Notes: generated from the sequence alone by a model not told the origin. A DNA stretch of 51,864 nucleotides from Atopobiaceae bacterium (GCA_017545665.1 JAFWKQ010000001.1:1-51864), one strand, 5' to 3'; shown: positions 14,061 to 21,964, numbered from the stretch's first letter. Numbers and translations: made by a program.

Positions 14061-14586
14061 ATCCGTAGCCCATGGGCTGCTGCTGCGGCTGCATGGGCCT
14101 CGGCTGCTGCTGCGGCGTCGGCTCCATGAAGGAGAGGCCGTCGTTCATGGACACCTGCGGAGCGACATCGGGAGCGTAGAACTCGTCGATGCTCGCGAAC
14201 AGGTTGCCGTTGCTGCCCATCTGCTGCTGAACCTTGCAGGTGCCGACCTTGCCGATGCACTGGTCGAAGTCCAGCGTGAACTCGTCGCCGCTCTTGCCGA
14301 TGCCGCAGGCGATGAAGAACTTGGTGATGACGAACTTCAGGCGCGCCAGCAGCTTGAAGTGCTCGACCTTCTGGCCGTACACCACGTTGCCCATCTCGTC
14401 GCGATACGGGATGAGCAGGGTCACGTCGACCTGCTTGCATGGCGGAATCTTGCTGTTCTCGTCGCGCGGCTGGAACATCGACACGTCCCAGCTCTTGACG
14501 AAGAAGCGATAATCACCTTCGGGTGCGCTAAATGAGGGCTCGTCCTTGATAGTCTGCCCAAGCTCCAACATCTGCTCGTCTGCCAT
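14050..14586 (-). CDS. DUF669-family (SSB-like) protein, 178 aa
   Basis: The core (EGDYRFFVKSWDVSMFQPRDENS ..., then CKQVDVTLLI, KFVITKFFIACGIGKSGDEF) matches DUF669, a phage family nearly always found between the exonuclease/recombinase and a helicase. It is thought to bind single-stranded DNA. The C-terminal 30 residues are a Pro/Gln/Met-rich disordered tail ending GYGYGY, comparable to an SSB tail. TAATG overlap with the upstream stop and GGAGGTAG fix the start at 14586. Confidence 0.8.
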   Translation of the reverse strand: MADEQMLELGQTIKDEPSFSAPEGDYRFFVKSWDVSMFQPRDENSKIPPCKQVDVTLLIPYRDEMGNVVYGQKVEHFKLLARLKFVITKFFIACGIGKSGDEFTLDFDQCIGKVGTCKVQQQMGSNGNLFASIDEFYAPDVAPQVSMNDGLSFMEPTPQQQPRPMQPQQQPMGYGYGY

Positions 14587-15407
14587 TACACTACCTCCAA
14601 AATCCTTGGTTGTCGGATAACCTTTGTCATGCGACACCAGTCGCAATGCTCACACCTTGTAGGCTTCAGCTCGCCGCTCTTGAGCGCCGCGATGCGATCC
14701 AAAGCGCTCGGAGTCACCCTCGCCATGGCCTCGTCGAGCCTGTCCTGCGGAACCTGAATCAGGTCGATGTCGCACGGGGTCTGCTTGGAGAGCGCGTTGA
14801 TGTAGAACGGGAGCCGCCTGCCAGTCATCTGCCACACAAGCTCCTGATAGATGGCACCTTGGAGGTCGTAGCCCCACCAGCTGATGAAGTCCCACCAGCC
14901 CTCGTTGTAGTAGCGCTTGTTGACGTTCTCAACCGTCTTGAGGTCTGTGATGAAGCCGTCACCGAGAACGTCGATGCGTCCCTTGAACTTGTGGCCATGA
15001 ATCTCGCCCGTCACGACCTTCTGCTTCTCGCCGCGCAGAGCCCTCATGAAGATGCCGCCGTTTGCCTCGTCCTCGAAGGCACGGGCGACCATGTCGTTGA
15101 CGCTGCGGTACTCGGCCTTGAGCTGCCCCTTGGTCGCTCCACGAGAGCTGAACATCTCGGGGTGCGACTCGCGGAAGGCGTGCTGCTCGTCCTCGGTTCC
15201 GGTGAGCATCACGTCAACGTAGCTGCCGATGGTGAGCGCGTTGCTCGCTGGGCGGACGTACTGCCCGTTCAGCTCGGCTACGGCGCGTTCCTCGCAAGCC
15301 CTGATGCCAGGGGTTCCGATGAAGGCCTTGAGCTGCGACGCGCTCATGTACTCGAAGTTGGCCTGCCTGCCGTAGTACTGCTCGCTAGTCTCCAAAGGGG
15401 TTGTCAA
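14586..15407 (-). CDS. RecE/Cas4-like phage exonuclease (PD-(D/E)XK), 273 aa
   Basis: The order of motifs is that of phage RecB/Cas4-like exonucleases paired with RecT: YMSASQLKAFIGTPG near the start, TIGSYVDVMLTG, GHKFKGRIDVLGDGFITDLKT (catalytic D ... D-x-K), YDLQGAIYQELVWQ, and a C-terminal CEHCDWCR that may bind metal. It would resect DNA ends for strand annealing by RecT, whose gene lies directly upstream and overlaps by 23 bases. Start is a TTG at 15407, preceded by GGAGGTGA at nine bases; no ATG or GTG fits. Confidence 0.85.
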   Translation of the reverse strand: MTTPLETSEQYYGRQANFEYMSASQLKAFIGTPGIRACEERAVAELNGQYVRPASNALTIGSYVDVMLTGTEDEQHAFRESHPEMFSSRGATKGQLKAEYRSVNDMVARAFEDEANGGIFMRALRGEKQKVVTGEIHGHKFKGRIDVLGDGFITDLKTVENVNKRYYNEGWWDFISWWGYDLQGAIYQELVWQMTGRRLPFYINALSKQTPCDIDLIQVPQDRLDEAMARVTPSALDRIAALKSGELKPTRCEHCDWCRMTKVIRQPRILEVV

Positions 15408-17070
15408 CCTCGGTCACCTCCGCCTCGATTGCGTCATCGTCCTGCATGATGCGGGTCTGCTCCGCGTTGTCCATGCTGAGGTCGATGCCCTTGCACAGGC
15501 GGCGGATGACGCAGTTGTGGGTAGGAATAAAAGCGTCACCAGCAAGATACGTCTTGCTCTCAGAATCGACCGCAAGACACTTGGTAGGAACACTGTCAAC
15601 CTTATTGATACTCACGATGCTTCTGTAGGTTGACAGTTTCCTGTCTCGCATAAGGGCGACCTTGCGATTAAGGTAAACGGGACAATAGGTTGGTTGCCAA
15701 GACACGTAATAGCACTCGACTTCCTTACCAAAACCAGTCTGCGTCCTCTTGCTGATGATTGCCTTTTCACCAAGCGATGAAACGATCTGATAGACACCGA
15801 CCGCAAGGTTCTTACGAACAGAAGAATAGATTGCCCTTCCCCTGTTCTTGGTGATTGTTCCATCACTATCCATCAGACCACGAAGCAGGTCTAGACGTTG
15901 TTCCCTTGAACTAATCAAGTACTGCAAGGGGATGTGCTTGTTCTGAAAAACAAACAGTTCCCTCAAATCGTTAAGAAATCCGTGAGTGATTCCAACAACA
16001 GCGCCATGGGAGTTCTCGCAGTACCGTTTCTTACCAATGTCGTACTTACCGTCAGAGTGAGCGACCATAAGTGAACAAATCTCGTCAAGGTCACGCTCGT
16101 CACACGACACATTCGCGGCCCTGCTAGAGCCATTCCCCAGCCAATACCCTAAGATATAGGGCGGGATCAAAAGGTCTTGTTCGTCAAAGTCAACACAGCC
16201 GGTAACAGGAACAACAACAGACTTTCCGTCGTTCTTGAAATCCGCAAGCTGGTTAACTGTGTACGTCTCCCACTTTTGCTTATGAGCATTGGAGCCAACC
16301 TTTGCGACCCAAAGATGCTCGTTATCGCAAATCAGCTTATCGCCGCCAGAGAACGTGACCTCGTAGCAATCAATCTGCTTGACCTCAGACATGTCAACAA
16401 CATTGGTCTTGTGACCGTACATGTCATAAACAACATCGCCAATCTGAATATCAAGCATCTGCTTGAATCCGCTTGGAGTCGGTATCGGAGTGGTCACATC
16501 CAACCCCTTCCGATACATCTCTTCTGGGAAGAACTTCCAAGCCGTGCCGCTCTGCGCCTTGCTCACGCGCTTCGCCGCGTCGAGCTGCGACTTGCTCATC
16601 GTCTCGACCTTGATGCCGCCGTCGACGTACTGGGCGACCGCGAAGGCACCGATGATGGGCGCGTCGCTGAAGGTCTTCGGCTTGAAGCGAACGTACTCCT
16701 GACCGCCGTCCATGCCGCTCTCGAACTCGTCTCCGTCACGAACGACGTGCGCGTAGATGTCGGTGAGCGGACGCTTCGAGAAGCTTTTGGCAAGCTTGAC
16801 CATGCCTTTGTAGCTCGGCATGAACTGAATCTGCTGGCCGTAGGGAATCGCGTAGCACTCGCCGTTGAAGAAGTCGAGGCCAAGGTATGCGCCCTTCATC
16901 AGGGCAGGAACCAGCTTGGCATGCGGCATGCGCGAGAGCTCTTCGTTGCTCTGCACGAGCGCTACGGTGTTCTGGATGAACCGCGCTCGGTTGAAGTTGC
17001 TCGGAAGCGCCTCCAAGACGCTCGGTCGGTTAAGCTCCGACGCAAGCACCATCCCAAGTCCCTCTGACAT
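15385..17070 (-). CDS. recT: RecT-family recombinase interrupted by an intein, 561 aa precursor
   Basis: Residues 1-188 and 520-561 together form a 230-residue RecT (single-strand annealing protein): FIQNTVALVQSNEEL, MPSYKGMVKLAKS, AFAVAQYV, AWKFFPEEMYRK, then CVIRRLCKGIDL. RecT anneals complementary single strands and works with the exonuclease encoded next. Residues 189-519 are an intein (separate entry) placed just before the conserved VIRRLCK helix, so splicing is needed for activity. Start is the ATG at 17070, overlapping the ATPase stop region by one base. The intein DNA looks more A+T-rich than the flanks. Confidence 0.9.
   Translation of the reverse strand: MSEGLGMVLASELNRPSVLEALPSNFNRARFIQNTVALVQSNEELSRMPHAKLVPALMKGAYLGLDFFNGECYAIPYGQQIQFMPSYKGMVKLAKSFSKRPLTDIYAHVVRDGDEFESGMDGGQEYVRFKPKTFSDAPIIGAFAVAQYVDGGIKVETMSKSQLDAAKRVSKAQSGTAWKFFPEEMYRKGLDVTTPIPTPSGFKQMLDIQIGDVVYDMYGHKTNVVDMSEVKQIDCYEVTFSGGDKLICDNEHLWVAKVGSNAHKQKWETYTVNQLADFKNDGKSVVVPVTGCVDFDEQDLLIPPYILGYWLGNGSSRAANVSCDERDLDEICSLMVAHSDGKYDIGKKRYCENSHGAVVGITHGFLNDLRELFVFQNKHIPLQYLISSREQRLDLLRGLMDSDGTITKNRGRAIYSSVRKNLAVGVYQIVSSLGEKAIISKRTQTGFGKEVECYYVSWQPTYCPVYLNRKVALMRDRKLSTYRSIVSINKVDSVPTKCLAVDSESKTYLAGDAFIPTHNCVIRRLCKGIDLSMDNAEQTRIMQDDDAIEAEVTEVDNPFGD
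15514..16506 (-). mobile_element. Intein in RecT, class-3-type with DOD homing endonuclease, 331 aa
   Basis: It begins with Gly after Lys188, continues TTPIPTPSGF, and ends PTHN before Cys+1. There is no Cys or Ser at position 1. Instead it has Trp66 (NEHLWVA), Cys310 (TKCLAVDSESKTYLAG) and Thr329 (PTHN), the W-C-T set of class 3 inteins, where the block F Cys starts splicing. Endonuclease motifs are ILGYWLGNG and LLRGLMDSDG (LAGLIDADG type). It is clearly homologous to the terminase intein. The A+T-richer DNA suggests recent transfer. Confidence 0.88.
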
Positions 17071-18392
17071 TACTGGCTCACCTCCTGACCGACGATGCTG
17101 CCGTCCTCGATGATGACCGTGCAGCTGTCATCCGTCGCGACGCGCGTACCGATGACCTGCAAGCCCTCGGACTCACACCACGCCGCGAACTCCGCGAGCT
17201 GCTGCGTGTCGAACTGCTCCAACTTGTCCACGAGCACGAACCCGCACTCAGGCTTGGTGGCTCGGACGATTGCCGTAGCCACGCGAAGCTGCTCCGCGCC
17301 GCTCATGTCGCTCCACACGTGGCCGTTGTAGGAGAGGACGCCGCCATCAACCGACATTCCAGCGAGCGGCATGCCAGCGTTGTCGAGCAGTGCCACCTTC
17401 TCTGCCCTCAGAGCGTCGAGCTTCTTGGTGAGCGCGTCACGGGACTCGGCAAGCTGCTCCGCGTCACGCTGCGCGTCAGCCTTGCGCTTGTTGGCGCGAA
17501 CCTTGGCGTTGATGTCCTCGGCCTCGGAGATTGCCTTCTCGATGTGCTCCGTATCAACGTCGGTGAGGCCCTGAACTCGCTGCAACTCGGCGTTGTAGGT
17601 GACGATGTGCTCGTTGTGCTGCGCCGTGAGCGTGTCGAGCCTAGCGGTCAGTTCCTCAATCTCTCGCTGGCTGCGCATAAGCTCGTCGTACATGCGGTTG
17701 ACCTTGTCACGAGCCGCCGCGTTTTCGGAGTTGAAGGCCATTGCCCTCTGAAGCTGCGCCGAAAGCTCGGAGATTGACACCGTTTCGGCTGGCGCGTCGG
17801 CGTAGAACTCCATGTCCTCAGCGGCCTTGGCCTTTCGGTTTGCGTCCTGCCCGAGCCAGCGGCGCTCGTCGTAGGCCTGCTGAATCTCGCCGTCGATGCG
17901 GTTCAGGTCGTCGGACACGCCAAGGATGCCGAGCAGGTAGTCTGCACGCTCCTTGTCGGACGCGACCATGAATCGCGGAAGGTCGAGCGCCAGTTGCCCG
18001 ACGAACTCGTCGAGAAGCGCCTGACCTCCCTTCAGGCCGCGAGAGTCGGTGACCTTCAGGGCTGCGTTCTTGCCTTTGCGCTCGACGATGAGCCCGTTAC
18101 TCAGCTCGACGTGGATCGAAGCCGGACTCTCGGCACCGTCGCGGTTGGGTGCCTGCGGCTTCATCCTGTTGCCACCGAGAGCCCACGCGATAGCGTCGAG
18201 CACGCTCGACTTGCCCTGAGCGTTGCGACCGCCGATGACCGTAAGTCCGTTCTCGGTCGGCACGAGCTGGATTGCCTTGATGCGCTTGACGTTCTCAAGC
18301 TCAAGCGCGGAAATCTTTACGTTGTCTGACATTGCTTCCAACCTTTCTTGTTCGAGGTCTGCCATGATGGCCTGCATGACCTGCTCGTCCAC
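17070..18392 (-). CDS. SMC/Rad50-like ATPase, 440 aa
   Basis: The protein has Walker A GGRNAQGKSS at 54-63, a central coiled coil of about 130 residues (YDELMRSQREIEELTARLDT and onward), an ABC-type signature DMSGAEQLRVATAI, and Walker B GFVLVDKLEQFD. It resembles RecF/Rad50-type ATPases of phage recombination modules and probably works on DNA ends with the exonuclease and RecT encoded next. Start is GTG 18392, overlapping the upstream TAG by one base with GAGGA before it. An ATG at 18332 with AAAGG is an alternative, since family members usually begin at that point. Confidence 0.85.
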   Translation of the reverse strand: MDEQVMQAIMADLEQERLEAMSDNVKISALELENVKRIKAIQLVPTENGLTVIGGRNAQGKSSVLDAIAWALGGNRMKPQAPNRDGAESPASIHVELSNGLIVERKGKNAALKVTDSRGLKGGQALLDEFVGQLALDLPRFMVASDKERADYLLGILGVSDDLNRIDGEIQQAYDERRWLGQDANRKAKAAEDMEFYADAPAETVSISELSAQLQRAMAFNSENAAARDKVNRMYDELMRSQREIEELTARLDTLTAQHNEHIVTYNAELQRVQGLTDVDTEHIEKAISEAEDINAKVRANKRKADAQRDAEQLAESRDALTKKLDALRAEKVALLDNAGMPLAGMSVDGGVLSYNGHVWSDMSGAEQLRVATAIVRATKPECGFVLVDKLEQFDTQQLAEFAAWCESEGLQVIGTRVATDDSCTVIIEDGSIVGQEVSQ

Positions 18393-18724
18393 TAGTCCTC
18401 GCCCGTCTCGCTGTAGTGCTCGACCTGCTCGCGGAAGTCGAACTCCAAGGTCTTTCGCGAGGTCTCGTCCAAGCCATCGGAAAACTCGCGGAAGAACTCA
18501 AGCGCGTCCTCACCGTTAAGCACGCGGATTGCCGTCATGATGCCAGCGAGGTACCCACGAAGGCTCTCGCTGCAAAGACCTGCGACGAGCACGTTGGAGC
18601 CGTCATGTTCGCTCACGGACTTAATCAGCTTCGCGTCACATTCGCTGCGCTTCGCCTGAGCGAGCATGCCGATGAGCATGAGGTCTGCCTTGGCCTCGAT
18701 AATCTTCATGTCGATGTTGTCCAT
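18392..18724 (-). CDS. Hypothetical helical early protein, 110 aa
   Basis: ATG at 18724 overlaps the upstream TAA (TAATG). Mostly helical: IDMKIIEAKADLMLIGMLAQ, ESLRGYLAGIMTAIRVL, and an acidic end DFREQVEHYSETGED. It lies between the SMC-like ATPase and a small DNA-binding-like gene. No family recognised. Confidence 0.65.
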   Translation of the reverse strand: MDNIDMKIIEAKADLMLIGMLAQAKRSECDAKLIKSVSEHDGSNVLVAGLCSESLRGYLAGIMTAIRVLNGEDALEFFREFSDGLDETSRKTLEFDFREQVEHYSETGED

Positions 18725-18900
18725 TAGTCCACCACCTTGATGTTGTTCCTGTGCTGCCAGCGGAAGTAGGCGCTCTTCGCTTCCTCCGCGCTCTCGAACA
18801 GGAAGCGCTTTGCAATCTGCTCCCAGTTCTTGCCCGCCTTGCGCTCCATCGCCATGTTCAGCGCGGTGTGGTAGTCGAGCGCGTCCATTGAGGTACGCAC
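18724..18900 (-). CDS. Hypothetical early protein, 58 aa, SANT/Myb-like helices
   Basis: The GTG at 18900 overlaps the upstream TAG by one base and follows GGGGTGG. An ATG four codons later lacks a ribosome binding site. Three predicted helices with NWEQIAKRF and SAYFRWQHRNN recall a Myb/SANT-like DNA-binding unit. This reading is weak. Confidence 0.5.
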   Translation of the reverse strand: MRTSMDALDYHTALNMAMERKAGKNWEQIAKRFLFESAEEAKSAYFRWQHRNNIKVVD

Positions 18901-19010
18901 TACAACCACCCCATGAGCTTGCAGATGGGTACGACGAGCAGCTTCCACCCGCCAGCGAAGAGGAACAACGCCGCCAACGGCAGCGCGATGTCCAACGTCT
19001 CCTCACGCAT
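18900..19010 (-). CDS. 36-aa single-pass membrane peptide
   Basis: ATG at 19010 follows AAAGGA at ten bases, and the stop overlaps the next GTG by one base. Residues 8-34 are hydrophobic (IALPLAALFLFAGGWKLLVV, then PICKLMGWL). No function can be inferred beyond membrane insertion. The 50 bases upstream hold no gene. Confidence 0.5.
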   Translation of the reverse strand: MREETLDIALPLAALFLFAGGWKLLVVPICKLMGWL

Positions 19011-19060
19011 GTCTGGTATCCTTTCAGTGTTGAGCGCTTGGATACGCGCTCTGTTCTCTC

Positions 19061-19285
19061 TCAGGCGCTCGGCTGGCTCCCACCCTTGCCGAGCGTCGCT
19101 CTTTCCTCCATCCAGCCGATGAGCCACGCGCCCAAGACGCGCAGCCCCTTCGTGCAGCCGTTCGGCACGAAGCTGCGCAGCTCGCCCGCGTCGATTGCCG
19201 CGCGTATCACGCGGCGGTCGCACTGGACGAGCGTTGCGGCTTGCTGGACGGTGTAAACGGCTGTCTCTTGGATTGCTTCGGGCAT
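19061..19285 (-). CDS. Excisionase/MerR-like helix-turn-helix protein, 74 aa
   Basis: Pattern of an HTH_17 or excisionase-type winged helix: YTVQQAATLVQCDRRVIRAAIDAGELRSFVPN, then LRVLGAWLIGWMEE. Such 60-80-residue proteins bind attachment or promoter DNA and act as excisionases or early regulators. ATG at 19285; the ribosome binding site is weak. It is the second gene from the start of this part of the operon, far from the integrase, so 'regulator' and 'excisionase' are both open. Confidence 0.65.
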   Translation of the reverse strand: MPEAIQETAVYTVQQAATLVQCDRRVIRAAIDAGELRSFVPNGCTKGLRVLGAWLIGWMEERATLGKGGSQPSA

Positions 19286-19289
19286 TGCG

Positions 19290-19430
19290 CTAGAGGTCGT
19301 ACAGGCGGTAGCTGCGGGAGCGACCAGGGATGTACGGCGCGGGGTTGAACTTGAGGTTGTTGGTGCGGATGTTGCGTTTGCGCACGATGGCCTTGTGGCG
19401 GGCCAGCGCCTTGCGCTGCTTGTGGGTCAT
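19290..19430 (-). CDS. Basic 46-aa protein
   Basis: ATG at 19430 has GAAAGGAACC upstream. The product is very rich in Arg and Lys (THKQRKALARHKAIVRKRNIR, then PGRSRSYRLYDL), suggesting nucleic-acid binding. No family recognised. It is the first gene after the 400-base repeat-bearing gap. Confidence 0.5.
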   Translation of the reverse strand: MTHKQRKALARHKAIVRKRNIRTNNLKFNPAPYIPGRSRSYRLYDL

Positions 19431-19831
19431 GACTGGTTCCTTTCTTCTCGAAGAGCAGCCCAATCGGTGTGTCGCAGCCATCAGGCGAACATCTGAAGGG
19501 ACTACAGACTTGTCCTTCGCCTTTCGACGGTTCTTGGCGCGACACCATGAAAAACGCGCGTCACCGAAGTGCCACGGCACACTGGTTGGGCTGCTCTTTC
19601 AGCCAAGCGTCCCCCTCGCCACGCCAGCCGCCATCAGGCGCGGGTCTTTCGTGGTGCGGTCGAAAGGAGGTGAATCCATATAGAAAGGAGTGAGTATGGT
19701 TGGCCGCATCGCCTTTCGACGGTTCTTGTGCCAGTGTCATCGCGGCTTGCCATGGCTGCTCTGCATTGGCGGTCACCGAAGTGCGACGGACGCAGCGGAC
19801 GGGACGCTCGGTTGGGTTGGTTGGTAAATGA
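19431..19831. repeat. Intergenic region with direct and inverted repeats
   Basis: There is no convincing leftward gene in these 400 bases. GCCTTTCGACGGTTCTTG occurs at about 19512 and 19709, and GTCACCGAAGTGC at about 19561 and 19774. A 13-base inverted repeat AAGAGCAGCCCAA / TTGGGCTGCTCTT spans 19451-19598. On the plus strand two strong ribosome binding sites (AAAGGAGGTGA and AAAGGAGTGAGT, about 19674-19694) precede an ATG at 19696 that opens 44 codons. The repeats suggest regulator binding or small RNAs. I do not call a gene. Confidence 0.5.
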
Positions 19832-20290
19832 CTACGCAGCGTTAAGTAGCTTCTCGGCTGCTGCGATCACATCTGCCAGCTCCGTGAGCTGACGATACTT
19901 TCGCGTGAACGCTTCCAGCTCGCGCCGCGCTGCGTCAAGTAGGGCATCACGACCATTGGAATCGCGCAGAATCGCATCTACGCTGTAGTACTGGTAGGGC
20001 TGTGCGCTCATGGACGGTGCCGTGTAGAACGCCCTCACAGGCTCCGGCATGTCCTCGCGCTCGACCTCGATACTTCGGATGATGTAAGCCGCCTGCGTCT
20101 CTCGGTACGCTTCGGCGGCTTTCGCATCGTCCCACTCAAACGCCTTATGCAAAGGCGCATCTTCTGGCCTGCTCGCATCCACAAGTGCCTTTGGCGTTAG
20201 CTCGCCATTGGCGCTCATCTGCTCGCAGACTTCGCCAGCGACCTGCGCTGACACGGGCGCACGAGCGCCCGACCTCCACTTGTAAATCAT
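19832..20290 (-). CDS. Conserved phage early protein, 152 aa
   Basis: ATG at 20290 follows GGGAGG at eight bases. The pattern (GARAPVSAQVAGEVCEQM, LTPKALVDASRPEDAPLHKAF, EWDDAKAAEAYRETQA, IIRSIEV, VRAFY, then a long C-terminal helix) is one I recognise from early operons of gut phages and prophages, where it is annotated as hypothetical. The biochemical role is not known. It directly follows the pentamer array. Confidence 0.7.
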   Translation of the reverse strand: MIYKWRSGARAPVSAQVAGEVCEQMSANGELTPKALVDASRPEDAPLHKAFEWDDAKAAEAYRETQAAYIIRSIEVEREDMPEPVRAFYTAPSMSAQPYQYYSVDAILRDSNGRDALLDAARRELEAFTRKYRQLTELADVIAAAEKLLNAA

Positions 20291-20312
20291 GGTTAACCTC
20301 CCGAACGATTGA

Positions 20313-20724
20313 TTGATGGCCGTACCTGCCGTACCTCGCACCGCACGACCTCACCCAGCACCGCCAAACCAAAACGTGCCGTACCATGCCGAGCCTGCCA
20401 TAACCTGCCTGAACTTGCCGCAACGCAACAAGCCAAGCCGCAACGCTCCTGACCACGCCTGCCAAAACGCACCGTGCCGTGCCTTGCCCTACCCTGCCTC
20501 ACCGCGCCTTACTACACCAAGCCTGCCCTGCCTTACCAGCGCCCCGCACCGCCGCACACCACATTGCCGAAACTTGCCTGAACTGACCGTGCCAATCCAC
20601 GCCTGCCATGACGAGCCATTTCGCGCCTTACCTAGCCAAAACAAAACAGACCTGAACTTGCCTGCCCTGCCTAACCAAACCAAGACAAGCCTTGTCCTGC
20701 CACACCCCGCGATAACTTGCCTGC
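20313..20724. repeat. Degenerate pentamer array 2 (NNNCC / GGNNN, 5-bp period)
   Basis: About 410 bases read as pentamers ending mostly in CC (for example GTGCC GTGCC TTGCC CTACC), so on the coding strand GG recurs every five bases. The middle three bases drift. The array begins within the TAG stop of the RAMP-like gene at 20725 and ends just before the next gene's ribosome binding site. It is the counterpart of the 8.06-8.70 kb array. The open frames on both strands are products of the repeat. Confidence 0.8.
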
Positions 20725-21408
20725 CTAGACCTTGAGCTGGTACATGCCGAACTGACCGTCGCGCTCGGGTCGCCACTCGCCGATGCCGACCACGAAGCCG
20801 CCGAAGTTGACCATGTTGAGAATCTGTTCGAGCGAATACTTGCCGTCGCGGTTGTACTTGAGGCGAAGCGGAATCTCCCACTCCTTGAACTCGCCGCGAT
20901 AACGAATGTCGGCGGTCTTGCTCATGCCGCCGACCTTCACCATGTCCTCGCGAATCTCGGGAAGCGGGCCGATAATCTCGGCAATGTCCACCGTGGATGC
21001 CTCGGTCGCCCCCTCAAGGAAGAACGTGCCGCGAAGCTCGGTCTGCTTCACGTCCAAGCCCGCGCGGTAAGCGCCCGTGATGATGGACTGCTTGATGCCC
21101 GTGACAGGGAAGCCGAACTTGGGGCCACCCTTGACAGCCGCGAGCCAGTTGGCCTCGGCCTCGTCGTCGTTGGCACCAGGTTCAGGCTGCTCGGTGAGCC
21201 AGTACATGCTCGCCATGAAGTCATTGATCGGAACCTTGATGGCGTGCTTGGCCGTGACCTTCTTGCCGCGCTGCTTTTCCAGTATCTCCTGCTTGGCCTT
21301 GTGGCTCCAAGCGTGGATGATGAGCGGGGTTGTGCCGACGATGGTAATGTCCACCGTCTCGATGTTGATTGGCTTAATCTCAATCGTGGTAGCATTCTTA
21401 GTTGCCAT
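20725..21408 (-). CDS. RAMP-like phage protein B (array-associated), 227 aa
   Basis: ATG at 21408. The N-terminus IETVDITIVGTTPLIIHAW is a beta hairpin. It is followed by helices, GFPVTGIKQSIITGAYRAG, a beta-rich middle with DIRYRGEFKEWEIPLRLKY, and the closing FGGFVVGIGEWRPERDGQFG. The Gly-rich final loop next to a helix is the hallmark arrangement of RAMP-like ferredoxin folds, but Cas-type catalytic residues are not evident. Same architecture as the protein at 8697-9365. First gene after the switch region on this strand, so probably expressed early and strongly. RNA or ssDNA binding is inferred. Confidence 0.6.
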   Translation of the reverse strand: MATKNATTIEIKPINIETVDITIVGTTPLIIHAWSHKAKQEILEKQRGKKVTAKHAIKVPINDFMASMYWLTEQPEPGANDDEAEANWLAAVKGGPKFGFPVTGIKQSIITGAYRAGLDVKQTELRGTFFLEGATEASTVDIAEIIGPLPEIREDMVKVGGMSKTADIRYRGEFKEWEIPLRLKYNRDGKYSLEQILNMVNFGGFVVGIGEWRPERDGQFGMYQLKV

Positions 21409-21442
21409 GATGCTGTATCCTTAACTTAGCGTTCTTGCTTTT

Positions 21443-21479
21443 GCGCCCTCGCACGTTGCAGCGGTCGGGGGCGTTTTTA
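21443..21479 (+). terminator. Terminator-like hairpin on plus strand
   Basis: CGCCC (21444-21448) pairs with GGGCG (21469-21473), with an inner CGC/GCG, followed by TTTTTAT on the plus strand. No plus-strand gene ends here, so it may stop antisense transcription toward the switch. The whole 21409-21651 gap holds no gene. Confidence 0.35.
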
Positions 21480-21651
21480 TTGCATTGCCATGACCTCGCA
21501 AGGCCATGGACTTCACTTGTTTGCGTATGCGCCTGCCGTATTCCCGACGTGGCTCACACCACGCCTTGTTTCCCGCCTCCCAATGGGGCTGAGTGGCGCA
21601 TCAGGGAGTTGCCCCTATAGCTTTGTCAAAGAACTACGTGCTTAGGTCGTG

Positions 21652-21861
21652 CTAGTTTGCGAACGGGCTAATTCGCAGCTCGCTCACGGTGCAGCCGAGA
21701 ACATCGGAGAGCCGGATTGCCTGTGAGAACGAGAACTCGGTTTCGCCGTTCAGCTTTGAGTTGAGCGTCACTGTGCTCATGTCCAGCTCGTCGGCGAGCC
21801 ACTTCTTCGTCTTGCCCTCGCGTTCGAGGTAGGCTCCGACTCGCTCCTTGATGGAATCCAT
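21652..21861 (-). CDS. XRE-family regulator, leftward (Cro-like position), 69 aa
   Basis: Five-helix XRE DNA-binding domain: VGAYLEREGKTKKWLADELDMS, TVTLNSKLNGETEFSF, SQAIRLSDVLGCTVSEL. The ATG at 21861 lies 11 bases after GGAGG. A GTG three codons earlier would sit only two bases after it and is rejected. It is transcribed leftward from the operator region, as the first gene toward the early operon, which suits a Cro-like or antirepressor-controlled role. Which of the two XRE proteins is the lysogenic repressor cannot be decided from sequence. Confidence 0.85.
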   Translation of the reverse strand: MDSIKERVGAYLEREGKTKKWLADELDMSTVTLNSKLNGETEFSFSQAIRLSDVLGCTVSELRISPFAN

Positions 21862-21883
21862 AGCTATCACTCCCTCCGTTGAA

Positions 21884-21964
21884 CTAAGAATTCTTTGCGC
21901 TGCGGGACACAGTATTACAAAGAATCCTTAGTACGTCAATAAGGATTCTTAGATTTGCTAATAT
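21884..21964. promoter_or_regulatory. Lysogeny operator region with three palindromes and divergent promoters
   Basis: Three related palindromes lie between the divergent regulators: CTAAGAATTCTTTG (21884-21897), CAAAGAATCCTTAG (21918-21931) and ATAAGGATTCTTAG (21939-21952). A leftward promoter fits TTGACG (21934-21939, read on minus), 16 bases, TAATAC (about 21912-21917), so the middle operator sits between its -35 and -10. A rightward extended -10 TGCTAATAT lies at 21956-21964 beside the third operator. This geometry would let a bound XRE protein block one or both promoters. Confidence 0.75.
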
